Shown here in pieces: positions 36,077 to 44,831 of a DNA stretch of 64,000 nt; position 1 is the first letter of the stretch, and each line of letters starts with the position of its first letter. The DNA lies in the NCBI GenBank assembly GCA_041391425.1, contig JAWKNZ010000013.1, positions 1-64,000 of the forward strand, written 5' to 3'. The notes under the pieces were generated by a model that was not told the origin of the DNA, ran no database searches, and worked only from the letters and a program-made list of their open reading frames with translations. The stretch is from JAWKNZ01 sp041391425. Lineage in GTDB: Bacteria; Bdellovibrionota_B; Oligoflexia; Oligoflexales; JAWKNZ01. Position numbers and translations under genes: made by a program.

Positions 36077-37480
36077 ATGAGTGCACACCGAACTAAGCAT
36101 CCAAGGCATAAGATTCTCGTAGTTGATGATGAGGAAGATATTAGAGCACTGTTTGTTGCTAAACTTGAAGGTGCTGGATTGCCCGCAGATAGTGTTGATA
36201 CTATAGATGGTGCGTTAGCTCTTTTAAATAAATATGAATATCAAGCTGTGTTACTCGACTTATTTTTGAAGGATGAAAATTCGCTAGATGCGATATCTAC
36301 TTTTTTATCTACATCTCCTACTACTAAAATCGTTATATTAACTGCTCATGGTAGTATCGACTTTGCTGTAAATGCTATGAATAAAGGTGCTTCTGGATTT
36401 CTAGTTAAGACAGATTTGCCAGATACTAATATTGAAAAATTTAAGAAGCTTATCAATTCTGGCTATACTTCTTCGGATAAAAATAAAAATTGCTTGGAAA
36501 ATATCGGGATCATTGGAAAGAGCGATCCCATGAAAGAGTTAGCTAAAAAGCTTTATAAATTGCGGGAAGTCGATTCAACAGTTTTATTACAAGGTGAATC
36601 AGGTACAGGTAAAGAATTATTTGCACGCGCAATCCATAACTTATCTAGGCGCTCGTCAGGGCCCTTTATTGCAATTAATTGTGCTGCTATTTCAGAAAGT
36701 ATTCTTGAATCTGAGCTTTTTGGTTATAAGAGAGGAGCATTTACCGATGCTCGTAATGATAGAAAAGGCTATTTCGAGACATGTAGCGATGGAACTTTAT
36801 TTTTAGATGAAATAGGTGAGATGTCTCCAAGTATCCAGTCCAAGTTGCTAAGAGTTATCCAGGAAAAAGAAGTAACTCCTCTTGGCTCTTGTAATCCAGT
36901 GCCTGTTAATACAAGAATCATAGCTGCGACTAATCGAAATCTAGAAGCCGAGGTAAAGGATAAAAAATTTCGTCAAGATTTATTTTATAGATTAGCGGTT
37001 TTTCAGTTGACCTTGCCTACTTTGCGAGAGAGAAAAGAAGATATACCATTATTAGTGAATTATTTTGTTGAGTATTATAATAACCGTTTTGATAAAAGTG
37101 TTGCTAATCCTCCTGAAGGTGTATGTAAGAGATTAAAGGCTTACGACTGGCCAGGAAACATTAGGGAGCTACAGAATGCTATAGAGCGTGCTGTTGCACT
37201 TTCTGATAATAATGAGTTTTCTGCAGATGACTTACTTCCATATTCTGAATGGAATGCCTTGAACTCTGTCGATGAAATCCCTAGAATTTCAGATTTGCCA
37301 TTGAACTATCAATTGGCAAAGAATTCTTTCGAAAAGCACTATATTTCCAATCTTTTGTTAATGACACATGGAAATGTGACAGAAGCAGCTAGAGTATCAG
37401 GACAGTATAGGCCTAATATTTATAGGTTGATAAATAAGTTTCAGATAGATCCTCATCAATATAAGGATGGGCTTCACTAA
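36077..37480 (+). CDS. Sigma-54-dependent response regulator (NtrC family)
   Basis: 467 residues from the ATG at 36077. Receiver domain: KILVVDDEEDIRALF and VLLDLFLKDENSL, with the phospho-Asp in LLDLF. AAA+ domain: Walker A GESGTGKELFARAIH, the sigma-54 contact loop in the form GAFTDAR (canonical GAFTGA), Walker B GTLFLDEIGEM, and the LPTLRERKEDIP and YDWPGNIRELQNAIERAV segments. A Fis-type HTH at the end is GNVTEAARVSGQYRPNIYRL. It should drive sigma-54 promoters when phosphorylated; the kinase at 38349 or the hybrid at 39973 is the likely input. GAFTDA for GAFTGA may alter contact with sigma-54 but is seen in other activators. Confidence 0.92.
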   Translation: MSAHRTKHPRHKILVVDDEEDIRALFVAKLEGAGLPADSVDTIDGALALLNKYEYQAVLLDLFLKDENSLDAISTFLSTSPTTKIVILTAHGSIDFAVNAMNKGASGFLVKTDLPDTNIEKFKKLINSGYTSSDKNKNCLENIGIIGKSDPMKELAKKLYKLREVDSTVLLQGESGTGKELFARAIHNLSRRSSGPFIAINCAAISESILESELFGYKRGAFTDARNDRKGYFETCSDGTLFLDEIGEMSPSIQSKLLRVIQEKEVTPLGSCNPVPVNTRIIAATNRNLEAEVKDKKFRQDLFYRLAVFQLTLPTLRERKEDIPLLVNYFVEYYNNRFDKSVANPPEGVCKRLKAYDWPGNIRELQNAIERAVALSDNNEFSADDLLPYSEWNALNSVDEIPRISDLPLNYQLAKNSFEKHYISNLLLMTHGNVTEAARVSGQYRPNIYRLINKFQIDPHQYKDGLH

Positions 37481-37530
37481 GAGATCTAGAAATTAAAAAG
37501 TTTAATTAGACAAATTTTTCTAGAGTGTTG

Positions 37531-37863
37531 TTAGTTGGTGTCGTCAGTGTGGTTATCTATTACAATGTATTTAGATAATTCCTGAAGTTTGAGAATGTGC
37601 AGTAATAGTACGTCTTTCCTGCTTTTGTTTTTTAATTCACGCTCGAAGGCTTCAATAGTAGTAACGATATCGGGAAATCCATAAGTCCCAGCTGATCCCT
37701 TTAATCGATGTGCGACTGTTCCTAAGTTTTTCCAACTTTCTTCTTTAAGGCCTTTATGTAGCTCTTTTATGGCGTTCGATAGGTGTTGTAAAAAGGTCGG
37801 CAATAACATTCTTAGGATTTCGTCAGATTCCATTGTAGATCTTATTTGGTGGTTTTTACTCAT
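37531..37863 (-). CDS. HPt (histidine phosphotransfer) protein
   Basis: 110 residues forming a single Hpt four-helix domain. The phospho-accepting histidine is His52 in the diagnostic AHRLKGSAGTYGFP. Helices before it (LLPTFLQHLSNAIKELHKGL) and after it (IVTTIEAFERELK) fit the fold. It lies opposite to and between the response regulator and the kinase genes, and probably relays phosphate from a hybrid kinase to a receiver, for example between the gene at 39973 and the regulators nearby. Confidence 0.85.
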   Translation of the reverse strand: MSKNHQIRSTMESDEILRMLLPTFLQHLSNAIKELHKGLKEESWKNLGTVAHRLKGSAGTYGFPDIVTTIEAFERELKNKSRKDVLLLHILKLQELSKYIVIDNHTDDTN

Positions 37864-38114
37864 AATATACTCCTTAAAAGGCCTATGTTTTTAGCTTAGC
37901 TATATGAGATCTAATCTTTAACCGAGTTGATGCAAATATGTCTAGACTTATCGAGCTTATCTTAATATTGGTATGGGTATATATGTGCATATATCTCTTT
38001 TTTTAAATTGAGTCAGCGCTCTACATACTTCAGTAATTGTTTTCTTAACGTTACGAATGTAGTAAGAAGACTGCATTAAATTTCTTAAAACTCGAAATAT
38101 TTCATGGAAAAAAA

Positions 38115-38132
38115 TTGGCATGAAATTAGCAT
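38115..38132 (+). promoter_or_regulatory. Candidate sigma-54 promoter
   Basis: TTGGCATGAAATTAGCAT fits the -24/-12 pattern TTGGCAC-N5-TTGCA with the invariant GG and GC 10 bases apart and one mismatch in each box. It lies ~217 bases upstream of the kinase start on the same strand, beside a gene for a sigma-54 activator. The call is by eye only. Confidence 0.45.
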
Positions 38133-38348
38133 TTGGTTTCACATAACTAAAAGCTTGTATTGTGTTTTTGTGTCTTGTTGGTTTTTTGATCGTTAGTTGG
38201 AATTTTAAGCATTGGACGTGCTTAGGTCATTCTTTGTTTTACGGGAAAAGAAAAAATATGGCTTTCTCAAAATGGAACACTTTTTTGTTGAAGGCATAAG
38301 AATATTTTGAGCCTGAGTAAAAATTATGAATTATAGTTGGATTTAAAT

Positions 38349-39494
38349 ATGTCAATTTTAGATATGCCGTCAAGCGATTTCAATGGAGAAGAAGCCAAGC
38401 GAGATCGAGATATGTTAAAAAAGATTCTCGAATTGAATACTGATGGTTGGTGGATAAGAGACTTAAATTTTCCTGATCAAATCTATTTAAGTTCCTCGTT
38501 AAAAAAAAATCTTGGTTATGAGGATGGTGAACTTGAGAATAGTATATCAACCTTAGAACGGCTTGTTTTTGCAGAAGACTTAGCTATTGTTGAAAAAAAT
38601 ATATCAAATTATATAAAATTAAATGAAAGTCAGGTTTTTACCCAAAAAATACGTTTCCGTCATAAAAATGGATCTACTATTTGGATGACATGTAAAGGGC
38701 AAGCTATTCAGGATGGGGCAGGAAAAACTATTAAGTTAATAGGGGTCCATTTTGATATTACTCAACTAATCCTGCTGAAAAATAAATTAAGTGAAGCCAA
38801 TAAGAAATTAAAAGATAAAAATAATGAATTAGAACAGTTAATTTATACTATTTCACACGATTTAAAATCGCCAGTTATAACCTGCGGATCGTTTCTAGGT
38901 TTCTTGAAAGAAGATATTGATAATAATAAAGAGGATGAAGCTAAAGAGTCGATTGCTGAAATAGAAAAAGCATTAGCAAAATTGTCTCATTTAATAACCG
39001 ATCTGATTGAAATAAATCAGATGGGTAAGGTAATTCTCAATTTAGAATTGATTGATACTCGAGAGCTTGTAACTTCATTAGCAAAACAATTGAAGCATCG
39101 TGAACTGACTAAGAAAGTTCAAATTGATGTCAGCCAAGACCTTCCACAAATAATGGCTGATAAATCTAAAATCACTCAAGTTTTTGAAAACCTTTTAAAT
39201 AATGCCATAAAATACTCATACGCAGATATACCAGTATTGATCAAGATATACTCTCGTATTAGCTCTAATGGAGTTGAAATATGTATTGAAGATAATGGAC
39301 CTGGAATTGATGAGAGTTATCATGGAAAAATATTTAAATTATTTCAGCGTTTAGATAAAAGTAAAGAGGGTACGGGAATAGGGCTAACTATTGTTTCAAG
39401 AATAATGCGTCTTCATAAAGGCTCGGTAAGTATAGAGTCTAAATTAGGACAAGGATCATTGTTCTTACTTCATTTTCCTATGGAGAAGATATGA
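38349..39494 (+). CDS. PAS-domain sensor histidine kinase
   Basis: 381 residues from the ATG at 38349, soluble with no membrane span. A PAS fold covers ~25-145 (LNTDGWWIRDLNFPDQIY, FRHKNGSTIWMTCKGQ, GVHFDITQ). A coiled linker precedes HisKA with the phospho-His in YTISHDLKSP (~170) and HATPase_c with LLNNAIKYS, EDNGPGID and GTGIGLTIV. The stop overlaps the start of the next receiver gene (ATGA), so kinase, receiver and hybrid kinase are co-translated. DHp spellings like SHDLKSP are typical of phytochrome-type and Rcp-linked kinases. Confidence 0.9.
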   Translation: MSILDMPSSDFNGEEAKRDRDMLKKILELNTDGWWIRDLNFPDQIYLSSSLKKNLGYEDGELENSISTLERLVFAEDLAIVEKNISNYIKLNESQVFTQKIRFRHKNGSTIWMTCKGQAIQDGAGKTIKLIGVHFDITQLILLKNKLSEANKKLKDKNNELEQLIYTISHDLKSPVITCGSFLGFLKEDIDNNKEDEAKESIAEIEKALAKLSHLITDLIEINQMGKVILNLELIDTRELVTSLAKQLKHRELTKKVQIDVSQDLPQIMADKSKITQVFENLLNNAIKYSYADIPVLIKIYSRISSNGVEICIEDNGPGIDESYHGKIFKLFQRLDKSKEGTGIGLTIVSRIMRLHKGSVSIESKLGQGSLFLLHFPMEKI

Positions 39495-39973
39495 CGACTA
39501 TCAAAGGTACTATGGTAAGATCTACGAATTTTTTATTAATTGAAGATGATGATGCGCATGCAAGGATAATCATGCGTTCAATATTGGAATGTAAGTCGAT
39601 AAAAAGTCAAGTTACTTTGATAGAAAATGGAGAAAAGGCATTAAACATAATTCAAAACTATACTGTTCATAACAGCTTTACGCACCCTGACTATATTTTA
39701 TTAGATCTGAATCTGCCTAAAGTTAATGGTATGGATATATTGAAAATGATAAAAGACCATCCATTTTTGTATAGGACTCCAGTGGTTATTCTTACAAGTT
39801 CAGACTCTCGACAAGAAAAATTAGATGCGTATAGAATGCATGTGAATAGTTATTTAATAAAACCGACAGAGCCTGGTCGTTTTAAACAGATGGTTAAGGA
39901 TTTACTTTCTTATTGGAGTTGTTGGAATAAAAATGTTTCTAGCGATTTAACTTATATTGAGGAATCGTCATAA
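39491..39973 (+). CDS. Stand-alone receiver (Rcp1-like response regulator)
   Basis: 160 residues with only a REC domain: acidic pair in LLIEDDDAHARII, phospho-Asp in YILLDLNLPKVNG, the T/S switch in VVILTSSDSRQEK and Lys in YLIKPTEP. The long insert NYTVHNSFTHPD before the phospho-Asp is typical of cyanobacterial-type Rcp regulators. No output domain, so it acts through phosphotransfer or protein contact. It overlaps the upstream kinase by 4 bases and the downstream hybrid kinase by 1. Confidence 0.9.
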   Translation: MTTIKGTMVRSTNFLLIEDDDAHARIIMRSILECKSIKSQVTLIENGEKALNIIQNYTVHNSFTHPDYILLDLNLPKVNGMDILKMIKDHPFLYRTPVVILTSSDSRQEKLDAYRMHVNSYLIKPTEPGRFKQMVKDLLSYWSCWNKNVSSDLTYIEESS

Positions 39974-42113
39974 TGACTGAAAAGATGACAATTTTATTGA
40001 TTGAAGATGATGAGCAACATGCGAAAATTATTTTTCGTTACTTAGATAATAAGGCCGGTATTACCGTAATTCGCAAGGAAAACCTGCTGGAAGGATGCGC
40101 ATATATAAATGATCATAAGGCTGTAGATGTTGTTTTGCTAGATTTAAGTTTGCCTGATAGTAATATAAATAATACTACCGCAAGAATGACAACAACTTTT
40201 GCTCATATTCCTGTTGTTGTGCTTTCTGCTTTTGAGGATAAAGAATTTGCAAAAGAGCTTATTCACAAGGGTGCGCAGGACTTTCTTTGTAAAAATAACC
40301 TTTCAGAAGATTTGCTTGTTCGTTCGATCAAGTATGCAAAAGAAAGATGGCAAATACAGACACATTTAAAAGTAAATTGTAACTTGAATAAGATGCTTCA
40401 TAAAATTAGTGAATTAGGATTGAGGCAACGTTCAATACATAAATTTCTCAATGCAGCAGTTAGGTTGGTTAAATGTGCTTTAAATGCAAATGAAGTGTTG
40501 TTGTTTGAATATGATGTTACTAGAGATAGTTTTCCTTTAATAGCGGGAAATCTATCTAGTGACTTGAAGTTAAAATCATCAATAGCTGTAGAAAACATAT
40601 TTGGTGAAAAATTTAAAGTTAATTTGCTTAGTTCTACTAAAAAGATCATTTATAGCACAGAAAATCATAAAGGTAATTATATAGATAATTTGTTTATTCC
40701 TGACATATTCGCACGGGCTAACTTAAAATCTGGCATAGCAGTATCGATTTTTGCACAAGATTCAACAATTCCTACCAACTTTCTAGTGGTTTATTTTCAA
40801 GATAAACATTTTTCTTCTAAGGAAGAAATTTGTTTTATAAAAGCAGCATCGAATATTTTAGCTGCTGCAATTAAGAGACATGATTTAGAATTAGCTTTAC
40901 AAGAAAAGATTGATGAGTTGAGTGAAGCTCATATTAAAAAAGACGAGTTTCTTTCAGTTGTTTCGCATGAAATGAGAACACCTTTAAGTGTTATCGTTGG
41001 CTATGTGGATGTTTTAAAGACAATGCCACCTCAATCGAAAGAATTTCTAAATGCATTGGATGTAATTTATAAAAGCTCACAGTCAGAGCTAAGATTGGTT
41101 GATGATATTCTTGACGTTTCAAAAATCATTACTGGAAGTTTGGTTATGAAAATGAGGTCGATTTCAATTGAATCGATTATTAATAAGGTAATTAGCTCAA
41201 TGTCATTGGCTTCAAGGGCTAAAAGAATTACTATTTCTGTAGATATTGACGATAGTTTGGAAGGTATGATTGGAGATGGAGATCGATTACAGCAGGTTTT
41301 TTGGAATTTGCTATCGAATGCAGTAAAGTTTACTGGGAAAGATGGTACTATTAAGGTTTCGGTTTCGCACTCTGATGACAAGTTGCTTTGTAAGGTTGAG
41401 GATACTGGAAGAGGGTTGACGAAAGAAGAGTCAACAAAAGTATTTGATCGATTTTGGCAAAATGATGCTTCTACAACTAGGATTCACTCTGGAATTGGCC
41501 TGGGGCTTTCTATTTGTAAATATATTGTAGAAGCCCATGGAGGGTTGATTTCTTGTTATAGTCATGGCTTAGGTAAAGGCACGCAATTTAAGTTTACTAT
41601 TCCAGTATTACAGGCAGAAACTAGCGAGCAATCCAATTTAGATATCGATGATAAACTGAATTTCAGATCTGAGAAGCCGCGTTTAATGCCCTCAATGCAA
41701 TTATCTAAAAAAAATATTATATTGATTGAAGACTCTCCTGATATCTTAGGATTATTAGCGATTTATTTAAGACAGGAAGGTGCGAATGTGAAAACCTATA
41801 CTTCTGCTCAAGATGCGTTACAAGAACTTATTCATGAATTTGATAGTTTTGATGTGCTAATTTCAGATATCGGACTACCAGATGTTGATGGGTATGAATT
41901 GATAAAAAAATAAGAAAGTATGAGAAGGAGAGAGAAAAAGGTAGGCTCCCTGCAATTGCACTTACAGCATATATAGGTCATAAAAGTGCTAATAAATCGA
42001 TGCAATCTGGGTTTGATGCTCATTTAGTTAAGCCGATTAATAAGGACTTACTTATTTCTTATATTTTGAGGTTGGTTTATAAGAGTAATACTTCTTATAA
42101 AATTAAAGCATAA
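39973..42113 (+). pseudogene. REC-GAF-kinase-REC hybrid histidine kinase, frameshifted in the last receiver
   Basis: The first frame encodes 646 residues: receiver 1 (ILLIEDDEQHAKII, VVLLDLSLPDS), a GAF-like sensor (~150-310), HisKA with SVVSHEMRTPLSVI (~331), HATPase_c (WNLLSNAVKFT, GIGLGLSICKYI) and the start of receiver 2 (IILIEDSPDILG, DVLISDIGLPDVDGYELIKK), then TAA at 41911. One frame back, the missing half of receiver 2 continues IRKYEKEREKGRLPAIALTA, HLVKPI to a stop at 42111-42113. The junction is a perfect A_AAA_AAA slippery heptamer. Either an A has been lost, or -1 frameshifting or transcriptional slippage makes both forms. Receiver 1 and the kinase core are intact whichever is true. 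Confidence 0.85.
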
Positions 42114-42121
42114 AGTTAATT

Positions 42122-42151
42122 CCCCCATTCAGCAAATTTGCTGAATGGGGG
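42122..42151. terminator. 30-bp perfect palindrome between convergent genes
   Basis: CCCCCATTCAGCAAA and its exact reverse complement meet without a gap, so the whole 30 bases are palindromic. It lies 9 bases after the hybrid kinase stop and before the convergent EF-hand gene. It is probably a bidirectional terminator or mRNA 3'-end stabiliser, though neither side has a strong T-run. Confidence 0.65.
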
Positions 42152-42246
42152 CGATAAGGCTGGCTCCTTTGGGAGGATCCTCAGTGGTACGGATGATTTT
42201 ACTTGTCTTGGGTCGTTTTTATCCGGATGTAAGATAGATTTTATTT

Positions 42247-42543
42247 TTATAGAGAATTTTTGTGTTTGTTGTTTCTATTGACGGTAGTAAGCTTGTTTAA
42301 TTTTTTAAAGGATAGAAATTCTTTTTGATCTAATTTACCATCTGAATTTTTATCAAGAGTTGAAAATTCCCTCACTAAAACTTCTTGATTTTTGATTTCA
42401 TTTATTTGTAATACTCCATCTTTATCTCTATCAAGTGCATTAAAAATATTATCGTGTATATTTTGAGCTGCTGAGGAATCAGCATGAGCTGTTGATAAAA
42501 AAGAAAGATAAATAAAGATATTGATGATAATTATATTCTTCAT
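42247..42543 (-). CDS. Secreted EF-hand calcium-binding protein
   Basis: 98 residues. Signal peptide ~1-21 (IIIINIFIYLSFLSTAHA). Two canonical EF-hand loops follow: DRDKDGVLQINE and DKNSDGKLDQKE, both with Asp at 1, 3 and 5, Gly at 6 and Glu at 12. It is a periplasmic or extracellular calcium binder of calerythrin/CREC-like simple form. It lies between two signalling operons; a link to them is speculation. Confidence 0.88.
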   Translation of the reverse strand: MKNIIIINIFIYLSFLSTAHADSSAAQNIHDNIFNALDRDKDGVLQINEIKNQEVLVREFSTLDKNSDGKLDQKEFLSFKKLNKLTTVNRNNKHKNSL

Positions 42544-42870
42544 AATTTTCCTTTCAAATTATAAACGAACCTAAAAACCTATGCTAAATGAGGTTTAGTT
42601 TTGCCTTTATGGGCAAGAACGTTATTTCTCTTGTCAAGAGAAGTGGCGATGCAAAATAGATGCCATTCAGATTTTTATGAGAGTGTTTTGATATATCGGA
42701 ATTTTTAGATTACTGGTATCCCTTAATTGTCGCAAAACACAGACGCTTTTTTGGCCGAGGATGCCAAATTGCACTTACAGAATCGAAGTGAGTGTCGCAA
42801 GATGGCAACATATATATGTTTTAGATAAAATAATATTTCTGTGAGCTAGGTACTTGCCATTTAAAAGGAT
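42544..42870. promoter_or_regulatory. EF-hand upstream region with two GlrR-like half-site pairs
   Basis: About 330 bases. On the plus strand TGTCGCAAAACACAGACG (42729-42746) fits TGTC-N10-GACA with one mismatch, and TGTC-N10-AACA occurs again near 42791-42808. TGTC-N10-GACA is the reported E. coli GlrR target. A GlrR-like activator is encoded next door. TTGGCC...TGCCAA between them is a small palindrome. No gene is seen; an sRNA cannot be excluded. Confidence 0.35.
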
Positions 42871-44235
42871 TTAAAAAATTGCAGAATTTTTAAATGAGTC
42901 TAGGCAGATATGATGTTTGGAAATGAGTTTGTAAAAATCTGTTCGGTTTCTACCTGAAACGCGTGCAGCTTTGCTGACGTTGCCATCCTCGGCTGCTAGA
43001 ACTTTGAGCAAATATGCTCTTTCAAAATCGTCTTTAGCTTCTTTTAAAGAAGGGTAAGTGAATTCATTGTTTGATAAAACTTGTTCAATAAATCCCAAAG
43101 AAATAATCTCTCCAGAGCAAAGAGCGACGAGCTGTTCAACTGTATTTTTTAAGTGCCTGACATTGCCTGGCCAGTTTTTATTTTTTAAATATTCAATAGC
43201 CTCGGGGGAAAATTTTTTCTTACTTGAATTTTGTGATGTTAATGCTTGCGATAAAAAATGTTCTATCAAGATGCTGATATCATCGCGGCGTTCATTTAAT
43301 GCAGGAATGTCAAATGATACGATGTTGATTCGGTAGAAAAGATCCTCCCTAAATTCTTTATTTATGACAGCCTCTTCTAAATTAACATTTGTAGCGGATA
43401 CTATTCTGAAATCTAAATCATATTGCACTGTACTTCCTAAAGCGCGTACTTTTTTTTCCTGTAAGACTCGGAGCAGCTTTACTTGGAGTGATAAAGGCAT
43501 ATCCCCAATTTCATCTAAAAATAATGTGCCTCCATTTGCTGCTCTAAATAACCCTTGATAGTCCCTATCGGCCCCAGAAAAAGCCCCTTTTTTGTACCCA
43601 TAAAGTTCAGATTCGAGAAGGTTCTCGGGAATTGCTCCACAGTTTATAGCAACAAATGGCTTATTACTTCTATCGCTTTGACTGTGAATCATGCGTGCAA
43701 AAACTTCTTTACCGACTCCACAGGGGCCTAAAATGAGTACGGCTAAATTTGAATTGGCTATTTTTTTTCCTCTTTTTATTAATTCCAGCATTCTATGATT
43801 TCTTGTTATGATTGATGTTTCGTTATCAAAATCTTTATCATTTGCTTTTGGAGAATTTAATTGAATTGCATTTTTGATAGTGTCGAGAAGGAGCTTTGTG
43901 TCGATTGGTTTCGATAAAAAGCTATAAGAACCTAATTGTGTCGCCTGGACAGCATCTGGAATGGTTCCATGTGCTGTTATAATAATGAAAGGAAGGCATA
44001 TAAACGTCTTTTGGGCTTTTTTTAAAAGACTAAGACCGTCCATGTGATTCATTTTTAGATCGCTGACCACGACATCTGGATTTTCAATTATAATCTTATT
44101 GAGGGCTTCTTCACCGCTTGAAGCTGTGATTACATTATAGCCAGATGCTTCGATTCTCATTGCTAGTAGGCGTAGTAATCCAAGATCATCGTCGACGAGG
44201 AGCACTGTATTTCTACTTTTGTTTAATTTGTCCAT
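42871..44235 (-). CDS. glrR: GlrR/QseF-like sigma-54 response regulator
   Basis: 454 residues. Receiver with VLLVDDDLGLLRLLAMRIEASGYNV and the phospho-Asp in VVVSDLKMNHMDG. AAA+ with a variant Walker A GPCGVGKEVFARMIH, GAFSGAD as sigma-54 loop, Walker B GTLFLDEIGDM and WPGNVRHLKNTVEQLV. Fis-type HTH GNVSKAARVSGRNRTDFYKL. LRLLAMRIEASGYNV is very like E. coli GlrR, and the operon order kinase, lipoprotein, regulator is that of glrK-yfhG-glrR (qseE-qseG-qseF). In enterobacteria this system controls the glmY sRNA and envelope stress genes; targets here are unknown. Confidence 0.88.
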   Translation of the reverse strand: MDKLNKSRNTVLLVDDDLGLLRLLAMRIEASGYNVITASSGEEALNKIIIENPDVVVSDLKMNHMDGLSLLKKAQKTFICLPFIIITAHGTIPDAVQATQLGSYSFLSKPIDTKLLLDTIKNAIQLNSPKANDKDFDNETSIITRNHRMLELIKRGKKIANSNLAVLILGPCGVGKEVFARMIHSQSDRSNKPFVAINCGAIPENLLESELYGYKKGAFSGADRDYQGLFRAANGGTLFLDEIGDMPLSLQVKLLRVLQEKKVRALGSTVQYDLDFRIVSATNVNLEEAVINKEFREDLFYRINIVSFDIPALNERRDDISILIEHFLSQALTSQNSSKKKFSPEAIEYLKNKNWPGNVRHLKNTVEQLVALCSGEIISLGFIEQVLSNNEFTYPSLKEAKDDFERAYLLKVLAAEDGNVSKAARVSGRNRTDFYKLISKHHICLDSFKNSAIF

Positions 44236-44294
44236 AAGAACCTTTCTCTTGCCACAAAGAGTAATGAGGCAAGTATTATATCTACATTTGCATA

Positions 44295-44831
44295 TTACAA
44301 GTTATTACCATCGCTACGATTGAGAGCCTCTTGCTCAATTTCAGATAGTTCTTTTATTTTTTTTTCTAATTCATTTTTAGCAGTGAGCGTCTCTTTATAC
44401 TTTTCTTGTCTTTGACGGGATGTCTTTTCAAAATGGATTGTTGAATTTAATTTATCCCCATAGAGCTCCCAAAAGTTTTTTACGACTAACTCTTTTTTGA
44501 TAAGAGTATTTAGAATGCCTTTTGCTCGTATCATTTCATCTTGCGATGCTTCAATATTTGTGACAATGACGACGTATTTTAACTGATTATTAAGACTATC
44601 TTCTTGTTGTAGTGCCTCTTTAATTTCGTTGAATTCTTCTAATTGCTCAGGTTTATCAAGGTTTCTAATATGGTGGTTGTAATTTAACCATGCTTCAATT
44701 GAATTTCTTTGGACATATTTGGGGTTCGAATATGTAAATTGATCTAAATGAATAGTTAGAGCAACTCTATTAGGGATACAAGAAATATAATAATTGCTCA
44801 TTATAATTATGAAGAGCATAAGGTGTTTCAT
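44295..44831 (-). CDS. qseG: QseG/YfhG-like lipoprotein
   Basis: 178 residues from the ATG at 44831. Signal with lipobox NYYISC. The start overlaps the kinase stop (ATGA). It is mostly helical, ending in a coiled coil NELEKKIKELSEIEQEAL that matches the LE-x-x-x-K-x-x-x-L-x-E-IE pattern near the C-terminus of QseG. The placement between a GlrK-type kinase and a GlrR-type regulator is the strongest evidence. In E. coli QseG is an outer-membrane lipoprotein that restrains the kinase. Overall similarity is low, so the name rests mainly on synteny. Confidence 0.65.
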   Translation of the reverse strand: MKHLMLFIIIMSNYYISCIPNRVALTIHLDQFTYSNPKYVQRNSIEAWLNYNHHIRNLDKPEQLEEFNEIKEALQQEDSLNNQLKYVVIVTNIEASQDEMIRAKGILNTLIKKELVVKNFWELYGDKLNSTIHFEKTSRQRQEKYKETLTAKNELEKKIKELSEIEQEALNRSDGNNL

